From Polyangiaceae bacterium (lineage in GTDB: Bacteria; Myxococcota_A; Polyangia; Polyangiales; Polyangiaceae), in the NCBI GenBank assembly GCA_041389725.1, contig JAWKRG010000002.1, positions 558,001-622,000 of the forward strand: 64,000 nt of DNA. Direction: 5' to 3'. The position numbers were made by a program, and so were the translations under genes. Each line of letters begins with the position of its first letter. The stretch's first letter is position 1. Under the pieces are notes generated by a model, which made no database searches, was not told the DNA's origin, and saw only the letters and a program-made list of their open reading frames with translations. Below, in pieces: positions 52,230 through 60,396 of this stretch.

Positions 52230-53840
52230 CTACTTGCCGTGACCGGGGCCTAGGATGCGCTTCCAAGCCTCGTCGACGCTCCAGCTCGTTGCCACGTGTG
52301 GGGGATGGTGGCACTTGCTTGCGCACAACGTCTTTTCTGGCGCAGCTACGATCAGCGATTTGTTCTCAGGATCGTCGACGTGCCTGGACCCGGGGCCGTG
52401 GCAGTTTTCGCAGCCGACGTTCTCCAACTTGTCCACGTGCGTGACGGTCGATCCGCCGGGCTCGTCGTAACCCGTCACGTGACAGCCCACACAATCCAAA
52501 TTGAACTGTTTGTGATCGCGGACCAGCGTCGGGTAGGCACGCGCGTGTTGGGTCTTGCTCCAAAACGCTCTTTCTTCGACGTGGCACACGGCGCATGCCT
52601 CGACGCCAACGTAGCGACTCTCACCCTTGGCCGGCTCCTTGGGCAGACGGTCCTTGAACGCCTCCCGATTGTGGTCGTTGACGCGTTTGAAATACGCCGC
52701 CAGCTGCTGTTTCACGGCCTTGTCCTCGCCGGCGCTCTGCTTGACCTCCAACAGCTCGTAACGGAAGAAGCTGCCCTCTTTGGGTGGCGCTGGGTCTTCG
52801 AGCCCAGCGAGTTCCTTGCTCGCGGCGTCCCGTTCTGCTCTGCGCGCAGCGAGATCCGCCGCATTCACGTCGCCTCGCTTTTCCCATTGTTCGATGCGCT
52901 CGGACAGTTCGCGCACCCGAGCGGTCAAGCGGGTGCGACGTTCCGAGATCTCCACGCCGGTACCGTCCTTGAACTGGGTGATTCCTTCGCGCATGTAGAA
53001 GTCGACGCGCGCCAAGGCCTGCAAATGGTTGGGAACCTCGACGACCAGCGTTTCGCCGATGAGAACGGGCGGCGTCGCTGCGTCATTGCCCTCGCCGCGA
53101 TCGAAGGGTTTGCCGATGAGGGCCAGCTGGAATCCCGTGACGGACTCCAGCAGCCGCAACGCTTTGCCGCGCCGCATCGCCAGCAACGCTACGCGAAGGT
53201 TCGCACCTTCTTGATCGAGGCGTGTCCGCGCCGACTTCAGCGCCGCCTCGATCGGCCGTACTTTCACGCCCTCGGGCGGGGTACCGGCGATCAGCGGCTC
53301 ACTCAAGCCCACGATGCCCACCTTCAGCTCGCCCGCCTGCACGACCTGCACGCCCCCCGCGGGACTATCGTTCAAGTTCGCCGCTAGGGATTTGGCTCCG
53401 CTGCGCTTGGCCAGGGTCTGCCGAACGTCACCTCCGGCTGCCCAGTCGTTGGCCCCCGGCGCCCAGGCCACGAGCTTCATCGCACGCAGTGAGTCCGCGA
53501 GTGCCTCCGCCTTCCACAGCTCCTGGGTGCGCGCGCGCTCGTCCAGCTCGGGGTTCATGAAGAAGAGGGGGCCGGCGCCGACCAGCAGCTGCGGCACGTC
53601 GCCACTCGCTGCCGCCAGCGCGGCGGCATGGTCCACCCCGCCCAACATGTCCTTTCGACAGCCGCAGGGCTCCAAGGCCCCCGCCGCCGTCGACAGCAGC
53701 CACAGACGCAGTGCGGGCTTGCTGGGCGGTGGTGCCGACTGCGCCGCGGTCTTGCGACAGCTGGCTGCTAGACACAGCACCGATAGGAGCGAGAGCAGCA
53801 GCGCAGGGACCCATTTCCATCTGCGTAGGCGCGATTTCAT
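52230..53840 (-). CDS. multiheme cytochrome c lipoprotein with metallophosphatase-like N-terminus
   Basis: The 536-residue product has lipobox CLAASC (Cys 28). Residues about 45-290 resemble the 5'-nucleotidase/metallophosphoesterase fold seen in related cytochromes (LWLLSTAAGALEPCGCR, VGIVGLSEPLIAGTPPEGV), though a full metal site is not obvious. A coiled coil (about 300-350) leads to a cytochrome c554-like region with four heme-attachment motifs: CAVCH (416-420), CVGCH (450-454), CENCH (477-481) and the atypical CASKCH (506-511). The last has three residues between the cysteines. It is likely an envelope electron carrier. No partner reductase is adjacent. Confidence 0.85.
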   Translation of the reverse strand: MKSRLRRWKWVPALLLSLLSVLCLAASCRKTAAQSAPPPSKPALRLWLLSTAAGALEPCGCRKDMLGGVDHAAALAAASGDVPQLLVGAGPLFFMNPELDERARTQELWKAEALADSLRAMKLVAWAPGANDWAAGGDVRQTLAKRSGAKSLAANLNDSPAGGVQVVQAGELKVGIVGLSEPLIAGTPPEGVKVRPIEAALKSARTRLDQEGANLRVALLAMRRGKALRLLESVTGFQLALIGKPFDRGEGNDAATPPVLIGETLVVEVPNHLQALARVDFYMREGITQFKDGTGVEISERRTRLTARVRELSERIEQWEKRGDVNAADLAARRAERDAASKELAGLEDPAPPKEGSFFRYELLEVKQSAGEDKAVKQQLAAYFKRVNDHNREAFKDRLPKEPAKGESRYVGVEACAVCHVEERAFWSKTQHARAYPTLVRDHKQFNLDCVGCHVTGYDEPGGSTVTHVDKLENVGCENCHGPGSRHVDDPENKSLIVAAPEKTLCASKCHHPPHVATSWSVDEAWKRILGPGHGK

Positions 53841-54052
53841 TGCGGGGCAGCCTAGTGCCTTGTGTCTGCAATTCCATTCAGAATCGCAGACCGTGCTCTG
53901 CGCTTCGCTGGTTGGCGTTTGGAGGTGTCGTGTCGAAACTCGGGCTTGGTACGCCAGCCCGCCGCCGATGGAACCCCGAGCAATTTCCGCCATTTTGCAG
54001 CATCCTCAGCCTTGTCTCGCGAGTTCGGCCGTGGCCTGGAATAATCCCGGCC

Positions 54053-56083
54053 GTGCCCCGAGACGCGCTGCGGGAGATCCCCTTCGGCCCTTTCGTGCTC
54101 GAGCGACGGCTAGCCGTCGGTGGGAGTGCAGACGTGTATCTGGCGCGCCCGGCGGAGGGTGAGGCCCCGGCTTCCCACCTGGTGGTAAAGCGTTTGCTGG
54201 AAGCAGCGCGACAATCCGATCAACTCGATCTGCTGGCGCGGGAGGCCGCGCTGCATCGCTCCGTGCGTCATCCGTGTGTGGTGGAGGTGTTCGGCGCCGG
54301 TATCGTGGGGGACGAACCCTACCTGGCGATGGAGTACGTCGACGGTGTCGACCTCTATCGTTTCATGCGAGTTGCCGAGTCGGAGAACCAGCGCCTCCCC
54401 GTTGCGCTGTGCGTGCACATAGTACGCCAGGTCGCGGCTGCACTCCAAGCCGTCCACGAGGCGCGCGATCCCAAGGGGAACCGTCTGGAAATCGTCCACC
54501 GCGACGTCACCCCCTCGAACATCTACCTATCCGTCCAAGGCGACGTGAAGCTCGGGGACTTTGGCATCGCGCGGGTGGCGGAGCACGCGCGGGCTCCTTC
54601 GAACCAGCCCGGGCTGAAGGGCAAGTTCGCTTATCTCTCACCGGAGCAGATTGCGGGAGAACCCTTCGATCATCGTGCAGATCTGTTCGCGCTCGCCGCC
54701 GTCTTGGGGGAGTTGTTGATCGGCGAGCGAGTGTTTCCTGGAAGCGGACAACTCGCGGTCCTGCTCGCCATCCGCGATCTGAACATCGAGCCCTTGCTGC
54801 GGCGTCGCGACAGTCTGCCGGCAGCGCTGTTCGACGTGGTGCTGCGCGCTCTGGCTCGAGATCCGGAGCAACGCTACCCCGACGCATCCGCATTGTCGCA
54901 AGCCCTCGCCGAGTTCGAGGTGCCCGGAGCCGATTCCCAACGTCACGAACTCGCCGCGCGCGTCGCCTTTGCCAAGAACTCGAAGGAATTGGCGGAGCGG
55001 GTGCAGTCGAAGGTGCGCGACTCGGTCCAGCGAATGCACGCGGTGCGCATCCGCGCCGGGGGTAGCAAGCACCCCAGCGGCTCGCAGCCCAGAGCACCCC
55101 AGGTCGCGAGCGAACATGCGTGGGTCATCCGCGCTGGGCGCTCGGAAGGCGAAGAAGTCTCCTTCCCGCGCTTGCTGGAGATGATCGCCACGGGAGAGCT
55201 GGACGGGGAAGACCGCGTAAGACTCTGGGACGGTGAGGAGCGCTACATCGAAGAGGTGGAGGAGCTGGCTCGCCATCTTCCCCCGTCCTCGACCGCCACC
55301 ACCAGTCAGCTGCTTTCCCCAGGCGCTCCCGACTTCCAGGCGCTGCTGGAAGACACACCCATGTTGGCGGTGCTCGCACGCATGCGCGAGAAGCGCGAAA
55401 CGGGGTGCTTGTTCGTGGAAGAGAGCCACGACGGCGGCGGCAGCCAGCGCAAGGAACTCTACTTGCGCACAGGTCGATTGATCCACGTGGCATCCTCGGA
55501 TCGCTTGGAGCTGCTCGGCGAGTACTTGATCCGACGAGGGCAACTACGCCGCGACCAGCTCGAGAGTGCGCTGGCCGTCATCACGCGATCCCGCGGCCGA
55601 CTGGGTGACACGCTGATCACCCTTGGCTTCGTCGAAGCCGTCAACGTGTTCCGCGCGATCCGCGACCAGGGCCGCGATCGCGTTGCGGCGACTTGCGGCT
55701 GGGCCCGGGGCCGCGTGATGTTCTACAGAGGGCCGGAGCCCGCGCGCGTGGAGTTCCCCCTCGACTTGGATCTGGCTAGCCCGATGATGGCAGGCGCGAT
55801 CGTGGTCAGTGGGGGCGACCCCCGTCGCCTGCTACCCTCGGAGGCGACGGCGCTGCTGGTGCCAGGACCGCGGTACGAGCGCACCGGGGACGCGGAGGAG
55901 CTGGGCAACGCGCCAGCGTCGCTGCGCCAAGTGCTGGAACTCGCTCCCCAAAGGCAGAGCGTCGCGGGCGCCCTGGCCAAAGTATTGGCGTTCAGTCCAG
56001 GCGGCCGCGTGATCAGCGACAAGGAAGCCAGCGCCGCCCTCGTCGCCGCAAAAGAGCTGGGCTGGGTCGACTTCCGCCCCTGA
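54053..56083 (+). CDS. Ser/Thr protein kinase with GYF-like and DUF4388 modules
   Basis: The 676-residue product from GTG 54053 has an active-looking Hanks-type kinase domain: FGPFVLERRLAVGGSADVYL, VVKRLL (Lys46), HRDVTPSN (149-156) and GDFG (168-171). After a linker, residues about 370-430 (HAWVIRAGRSEGEEVSFPRL to EELARHLP) resemble a GYF_2-like domain. Residues about 440-560 match DUF4388 (MLAVLARMREKRETGCLFVE, LYLRTGRLIHVASSD). DUF4388 is common in myxobacterial signalling proteins. No transmembrane helix is seen, so it is likely cytosolic. The 212-bp upstream region is divergent with the cytochrome gene. Confidence 0.9.
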   Translation: MPRDALREIPFGPFVLERRLAVGGSADVYLARPAEGEAPASHLVVKRLLEAARQSDQLDLLAREAALHRSVRHPCVVEVFGAGIVGDEPYLAMEYVDGVDLYRFMRVAESENQRLPVALCVHIVRQVAAALQAVHEARDPKGNRLEIVHRDVTPSNIYLSVQGDVKLGDFGIARVAEHARAPSNQPGLKGKFAYLSPEQIAGEPFDHRADLFALAAVLGELLIGERVFPGSGQLAVLLAIRDLNIEPLLRRRDSLPAALFDVVLRALARDPEQRYPDASALSQALAEFEVPGADSQRHELAARVAFAKNSKELAERVQSKVRDSVQRMHAVRIRAGGSKHPSGSQPRAPQVASEHAWVIRAGRSEGEEVSFPRLLEMIATGELDGEDRVRLWDGEERYIEEVEELARHLPPSSTATTSQLLSPGAPDFQALLEDTPMLAVLARMREKRETGCLFVEESHDGGGSQRKELYLRTGRLIHVASSDRLELLGEYLIRRGQLRRDQLESALAVITRSRGRLGDTLITLGFVEAVNVFRAIRDQGRDRVAATCGWARGRVMFYRGPEPARVEFPLDLDLASPMMAGAIVVSGGDPRRLLPSEATALLVPGPRYERTGDAEELGNAPASLRQVLELAPQRQSVAGALAKVLAFSPGGRVISDKEASAALVAAKELGWVDFRP

Positions 56084-56241
56084 ATCCTGGGCCAGCTCGG
56101 CCGGAAGGTTGCAAGCGTCAATCCAGTATCGAAAGCCCCTTGCAGCTTTTGCCGCTGTGCGTCAAATTGTACTGCACAACGCGGTGCGCCATCGCGCGCG
56201 CCGCCAGATAGCCAGCTCCGAGGGGGAAAGGAGTCACCACC

Positions 56242-58077
56242 ATGTCCCAGCCTCAGAACCGCTACCGAGCCGATCTGCGCGAGCTGAATTTCGTTCTGTT
56301 CGAGCAATTCCGTTTGGGTGAGCTCTTGGGCAAGTCGCCGTACGGCGACTGGGGCGAAGACGAGGTGAAGATGACCCTGGAGGGTGTCTATCGCTTTTGT
56401 ACCGAGGTGCTCGGACCGCTCAACCCCGTGGGTGACGTGCAGGGCTGTCGCCTGGAAGGCGGCCAAGTGAAGACTCCGGATGGTTTCAAGGACGCCTGGA
56501 GCCGTCTGTACGAAGCAGGATTCAAGAGCCTCGGCATTCACGCCGAGTTCGGCGGACAGGGCGCGCCACGCATGGTGGCAGCGCTCACGGGTGAGCTGAC
56601 CACAGGCGCCAACACTGCGTTCGACATGTATCCCGGCCTTACGGTCGGCGCCGCGGAGTTGATCGAGGCGTTCGGAACCGAAGAGCAGCGCGAGCGCTAC
56701 TGCCACAAGATGTACGGTGGCACTTGGGCGGGCACGATGTGTCTGACGGAGCCCCAAGCGGGCTCCGACGTGGGCAGCGCAACCGCCAAAGCCACCAAGA
56801 ACGCCGATGGCACCTACACCATCTCCGGCACGAAGATGTTCATCAGCGCTGGAGACCAGGACATCACGGAAAACATCATTCACATGGTGCTGGCGCGCAC
56901 CGAGGGCGCGGCCAAGGGGACGAAGGGCCTCTCGCTCTTCATCGTCCCGCGCAACCGTCTGGACGCCGACGGGAATTCCGGGGAGATCAACGACGTCAAG
57001 TGCGTTTCCCTCGAGCACAAGATGGGCATCAACGGCTCCGCGACCGCGCTGCTGCAGTTCGGCGACGACGGCAAGTGCATCGGTGAGCTGGTGGGAACCC
57101 AGGAACAGCAAGGCATCCGCCAGATGTTCAAGATGATGAACTACGCACGTATCGGCGTCGGGCTGCAAGGCCTGGGCATCGCCAGCGCGGCGTACTTCGC
57201 GGCGCTGGACTACGCCCGCGAGCGCAAGCAAGGCACGAGCACGAAGAACTGGAAGGATCCCGAGGCCCCCAGGGTAGCGATCATCGAGCACCCGAACGTG
57301 CGACGCATGCTTCTCGACATGAAGGGCAAGGTCGAAGGCGTCCGAGCGCTCATCGTCAAGGCGGCATGGCACTTGGACCAGGCCGCAGTGCTCGCGGGCA
57401 AGGACGACGAGAAGGCTCTGTACCACCAGGGCCAAGTGGAACTCTTGACGCCCTTGGTGAAGGCCTACTCCTCCGACACGGCATTCCGAGTCGCGGAGAC
57501 CGCGCTACAGGTTCACGGCGGCGTCGGCTACACCCGGGACTACCCGGTGGAGCAGCACGTGCGTGATGCCAAGATCTTCAGCATCTACGAAGGCACGAAC
57601 GGCATTCAGGCTCTCGACCTCGTCGCGCGCAAGCTGGGGCAGAACGGCGGTGGCAACTTCCGAGCGCTGCTCGAAGACATCGCGCGCTTCGTCGAGGCCA
57701 ACAAGTCGCACCCGAAGCTGGGCAAAGCAGTCGAACGCCTGGGCGCTGCCCAAGAAGCCGTGGGCAGTGGCGCGATGCAGTTCATGGCCTGGTTCGGGGC
57801 AGGTGAAATGGAGCTGATTCCGCTCCACGCCAACCGCTTCCTGAACATGATGAGCGAAACGGTGATTGGCTGGCTGCTCTTGGATGCCGCGGTCGTGGCG
57901 GAGGCGGCCCAAGCGAAGCTGAAGGAGACCGACGCCGACTACGCCTTCTATGAAGGCAAGATCCGCGCAGCCTCCTTCTTTGCCTTCGACACCCTAGGAG
58001 GCGTCGCGGGTTTGCTGAACGCCATGGGCTCCGGAGATCGCAGCGCACTGCAGATTTCGGACGCGGCTTTCGGCTGA
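56242..58077 (+). CDS. acyl-CoA dehydrogenase (long form, with C-terminal extension)
   Basis: The 611-residue product starts MSQPQNRYRADLRELNFVLF behind a strong site (GGGGGAAAGGAG at about 56222-56233). It carries the FAD-binding acyl-CoA dehydrogenase motifs: AGTMCLTEPQAGSDVGSA, YTISGTKMFISAGDQD, and the catalytic region FSIYEGTNGIQALDLVARKL. The extra N- and C-terminal domains and this length match the larger type of bacterial enzyme (AcdA/DmdC-like) used in fatty-acid or acyl-thioester oxidation. Substrate length cannot be read. It is transcribed alone and followed by a perfect hairpin. Confidence 0.94.
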   Translation: MSQPQNRYRADLRELNFVLFEQFRLGELLGKSPYGDWGEDEVKMTLEGVYRFCTEVLGPLNPVGDVQGCRLEGGQVKTPDGFKDAWSRLYEAGFKSLGIHAEFGGQGAPRMVAALTGELTTGANTAFDMYPGLTVGAAELIEAFGTEEQRERYCHKMYGGTWAGTMCLTEPQAGSDVGSATAKATKNADGTYTISGTKMFISAGDQDITENIIHMVLARTEGAAKGTKGLSLFIVPRNRLDADGNSGEINDVKCVSLEHKMGINGSATALLQFGDDGKCIGELVGTQEQQGIRQMFKMMNYARIGVGLQGLGIASAAYFAALDYARERKQGTSTKNWKDPEAPRVAIIEHPNVRRMLLDMKGKVEGVRALIVKAAWHLDQAAVLAGKDDEKALYHQGQVELLTPLVKAYSSDTAFRVAETALQVHGGVGYTRDYPVEQHVRDAKIFSIYEGTNGIQALDLVARKLGQNGGGNFRALLEDIARFVEANKSHPKLGKAVERLGAAQEAVGSGAMQFMAWFGAGEMELIPLHANRFLNMMSETVIGWLLLDAAVVAEAAQAKLKETDADYAFYEGKIRAASFFAFDTLGGVAGLLNAMGSGDRSALQISDAAFG

Positions 58078-58088
58078 ATGCTACGCGA

Positions 58089-58117
58089 CTCGGGCGCCCT
58101 TCCCGGGGGCGCCCGAG
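58089..58117. terminator. 11-bp perfect hairpin, bidirectional
   Basis: CTCGGGCGCCC (58089-58099) pairs perfectly with GGGCGCCCGAG (58107-58117) across a 7-nt loop, 11 bp after the acyl-CoA dehydrogenase stop and 12 bp from the stop of the convergent selenoprotein gene. It is G+C-rich with only a short T stretch following. Confidence 0.75.
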
Positions 58118-58129
58118 GGTTCCTGATCG

Positions 58130-58468
58130 TCAGAGCGTCAGGAGATTCTCTGGGGGACGCCCTAGCACCGCCTTCTTCCCCTTCACGCCGATGGGACGCT
58201 GAAGCAATGTCGGGTGCTCGGCCATTGCCGCGATGAGCGCCGCCTCGCTCTCCTTGCCGGTGAGGCCCAAGGCTTTGTAGGCGGCGTCGTTCTTGCGCAG
58301 GACCTCCGCTGCAGAGAGTCCCAGCTTGGCAAGCACGGCCTTGATCTCGCTCTTGCTCAAGGGCTGCTCGGTATACTCGCGGTACTCGTACTTGATCTTC
58401 TTCGCGTCGAGCAAGGCGACCGCCTTGCGACAAGTGCTTCACGTCTTCTTGCAGATCAGCTCGAACAT
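58130..58468 (-). CDS. probable selenocysteine-containing ArsC/Spx-like thioredoxin-fold protein (UGA read as Sec)
   Basis: From ATG 58468 the frame is MFELICKKT, then an in-frame UGA (58441-58439), then STCRKAVALLDAKK and onward to a TGA stop at 58130, 112 residues if UGA is Sec. ArsC-family relatives have CxxC at this point, so the UGA replaces the first Cys and gives U-S-T-C. The rest is typical ArsC/Spx-like: IKYEYREYTEQPLSKSEI, EVLRKNDAAYKALGL, and HPTLLQRPIGVKGKKAVLGR. A hairpin with a GGUC loop follows the UGA (listed separately). Conventional annotation would start at a TTG at 58414 and lose the active site. Alternatives: a point-mutated pseudogene or a sequencing error. Confidence 0.75.
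58411..58438 (-). promoter_or_regulatory. candidate bacterial SECIS hairpin
   Basis: Immediately 3' of the in-frame UGA, GCAAGGC (58428-58422) and GCCTTGC (58417-58411) form a perfect 7-bp stem closed on a GGUC loop (58421-58418). GUC/GAC can extend the stem below a 2-nt bulge. The loop begins 17 nt after the UGA. In the well-known E. coli fdhF SECIS, a GGUC loop begins 18 nt after its UGA. SelB recognition of the GGUC-type loop is established for E. coli; whether this hairpin is bound here is inference. Confidence 0.7.
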
Positions 58469-58536
58469 GAACGCCTTGTATCACACCCGAGGCGCACGAT
58501 GGAGCGCTGCCTTACGCTGCCGCTGCGAGCCGAGAC

Positions 58537-59100
58537 TCACTTCTTGATCAGCTTGTCGAGGAGCTTCTTCGCTTCCGCCGGCTTGCCGTCGACGATGACG
58601 ATGACGAGCACGTCGGCCGTTTCGTCCAGGAAGACCGCACCCTGATTCTCGTGCATGGCCTTCTGATCCTTGGGAGACATCATGCTTGCGCCGCCCGAAG
58701 GCTCCTTGGCAGGTCGGATCAGTTCGATGTGCCCGCCCAGGGTGCCGTTGTGGATACCAAAGCGAAGGTTTTCGTACTTTCCGACGCTGCCGCCCATCAC
58801 TTCGACCTTCTCGGGCGCCCACTTCAGCTTCTGAACTTCTGCCACCAACGCTTGGCCGTCGATGTCGCTGATGCTCGTCTCCCCAATCATGGCCGTGCTC
58901 TTCGGCTTCTCGGGTGCCGCGGGCGTGGCTTCGGGGGGTGGCTCGGGGTCCTCGGGCGGCGGCGGTTCCTCTTTGGGTTCCGGTGCGGGTGGCGGGGAAG
59001 CCGGTGCAGGCGCAGGCGCAGGCGACGCCGGGGGCGGTGGCGAGCCGCAGCCGAAGGTGAGTAGCAACAGGCCCAGGAACACCCCACCGCTCGTCTTCAT
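58537..59100 (-). CDS. Pro-rich lipoprotein
   Basis: The 187-residue product starts MKTSGGVFLGLLLLTFGC (lipid Cys 18), followed by about 55 residues of Pro/Ala/Glu linker. The C-terminal 110 residues are a compact alpha/beta domain (VAEVQKLKWAPEKVEVMGG, NLRFGIHNGTLGGHIELI, VFLDETADVLVIVIVDG) ending in a Lys-rich helix. No family is recognised. The ATG at 59100 is preferred over upstream in-frame ATGs because it begins the leader. It lies 68 bp upstream of the selenoprotein gene on the same strand. Confidence 0.72.
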   Translation of the reverse strand: MKTSGGVFLGLLLLTFGCGSPPPPASPAPAPAPASPPPAPEPKEEPPPPEDPEPPPEATPAAPEKPKSTAMIGETSISDIDGQALVAEVQKLKWAPEKVEVMGGSVGKYENLRFGIHNGTLGGHIELIRPAKEPSGGASMMSPKDQKAMHENQGAVFLDETADVLVIVIVDGKPAEAKKLLDKLIKK

Positions 59101-59199
59101 GCACATGTCATAGACGAAAACCCCAACCCAGCTCAACCTTGGGTGAATCATCGACATGACCACGCGCAAGCCCCCCTGTGCGTCGCAGAGCCCCGCGCC

Positions 59200-60396
59200 T
59201 CAAGGGCAAAGCGCGGCGGGGACCCGCCCGAAAGCCATGTGGATGATGGGATGGCCACCACTGAAGCTGCCCGCGGGCAGCTCCTGCCATGCGATGCCGT
59301 CGGCGCTGCGATAGAAGCGTTGCTTCTCGTACCAGGTGTCCCAACCGCCGCGAACGCCGACGTACGTGCCTTGGTCCGAAACCGCAATCACCCCGAGCGA
59401 AAGGCTGCCGGGAACCGTTGGCGTCGATTGCCAGACGGCACCGTCCACGCTCGACAGGCGTGTTCCCGTTTTGTACGCGACGAACTGCTTGCCGTCGTGG
59501 AGCAGCTGGGAGTCGAAGTCCGAACCGATGTCCACTGTCGACCAGCTCGCGCCCGCATCAGTGCTGCGACACGCTTTCGCGCCCCCATCGCTGATCACGA
59601 TTGCGCCCGCCCCTGCAGCGATCCCACCGCTGCGATAGAAGCTCACGTCGCAGTCACCCGGGAAGCTCGGCGCGTCGAAGTTCTTTCCGTCCGCAGACAC
59701 TGCGATGACCCGGTCGGCGCCGTCGTTGCCCGCCATCACGAATCGTCCGTCTGCCCCACCAGAAAAGGCCGCTTCTCGGATGTTCCAGATGTTACCGATC
59801 GAAAGCGAGGCCTGCTTGCTCCACGTTCCGCCTTGGTCGGCGCTCGTCTGCGGTTCACGCGCCGCGGCGACGAGCAACGAAGGCGACGCGGCAATCCCAC
59901 CGAACGTCGTGCCGGTCAGCACTTCCTCCCATTGAACGCCGTCAGCGCTCTTGCGGATCCCACCGGGCGTCCCCCAACCGTAGGTCGCGTAGAAGGCTCC
60001 CTGGTGGAACACGATGCCGTTGGCTGCCCCGGCGTTGTGGTCACAGTCCACGCTCCCGCTGAAGCACTTGGCCGCCGCGTCGTCGGACTTGTCGTCGATC
60101 CACGTCTCGCCGTCGTCACAAGAACGCAGTGTGCGACCCATGTGCCCCTGGGCCACGAACATCCCGACCGTGTTGCCGCCGCTCCCCGCCGAAGCGCCGT
60201 TGCCCGCGTTGCCTCCTGTGGCCGCCCCCGCCTGTCCACCGCTGGCCCCAGCAGCCCCGCTGCTTCCCGCGCCCGCGCCGCCAGTACTCGCGCCGCTGCT
60301 GCCGCCACTTCCGTTCGGCTGGGAAGCAGCGTCCTCCCCTGAGCAGCCCAGCAGACCCAGAAAGCACAATAGGAAGGTAGTGCGCATCGTGATCAT
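59200..60396 (-). CDS. lipoprotein with BNR/propeller-like repeats (cassette 2 partner)
   Basis: The 398-residue product has lipobox GLLGC (Cys 18), a Gly/Ser-rich linker to about residue 80, then repeats of the BNR type (S-x-D-x-G-x-x-W): RSCDDGETWIDDK, KSADGVQWEEVL, STDAGASWSTVDI, SSVDGAVWQSTP and RSADGIAWQELP. A beta-propeller is likely; BNR repeats alone do not show sialidase activity and no Arg triad was identified. The ATG overlaps the stop of the DUF1552 gene (ATGA at 60396-60393), so it is the third gene of that cassette. Confidence 0.82.
   Translation of the reverse strand: MITMRTTFLLCFLGLLGCSGEDAASQPNGSGGSSGASTGGAGAGSSGAAGASGGQAGAATGGNAGNGASAGSGGNTVGMFVAQGHMGRTLRSCDDGETWIDDKSDDAAAKCFSGSVDCDHNAGAANGIVFHQGAFYATYGWGTPGGIRKSADGVQWEEVLTGTTFGGIAASPSLLVAAAREPQTSADQGGTWSKQASLSIGNIWNIREAAFSGGADGRFVMAGNDGADRVIAVSADGKNFDAPSFPGDCDVSFYRSGGIAAGAGAIVISDGGAKACRSTDAGASWSTVDIGSDFDSQLLHDGKQFVAYKTGTRLSSVDGAVWQSTPTVPGSLSLGVIAVSDQGTYVGVRGGWDTWYEKQRFYRSADGIAWQELPAGSFSGGHPIIHMAFGRVPAALCP

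Noticed and set aside
55723..57435. 570-codon open frame on the - strand
   Set aside because: It is antisense to the kinase end and the acyl-CoA dehydrogenase; composition follows codon bias of the real genes.
58130..58414. 94-residue ArsC-like protein starting at TTG 58414
   Set aside because: It would lack the first beta strand and the redox Cys pair. The upstream in-frame sequence across one UGA restores both, so the longer Sec reading is preferred.
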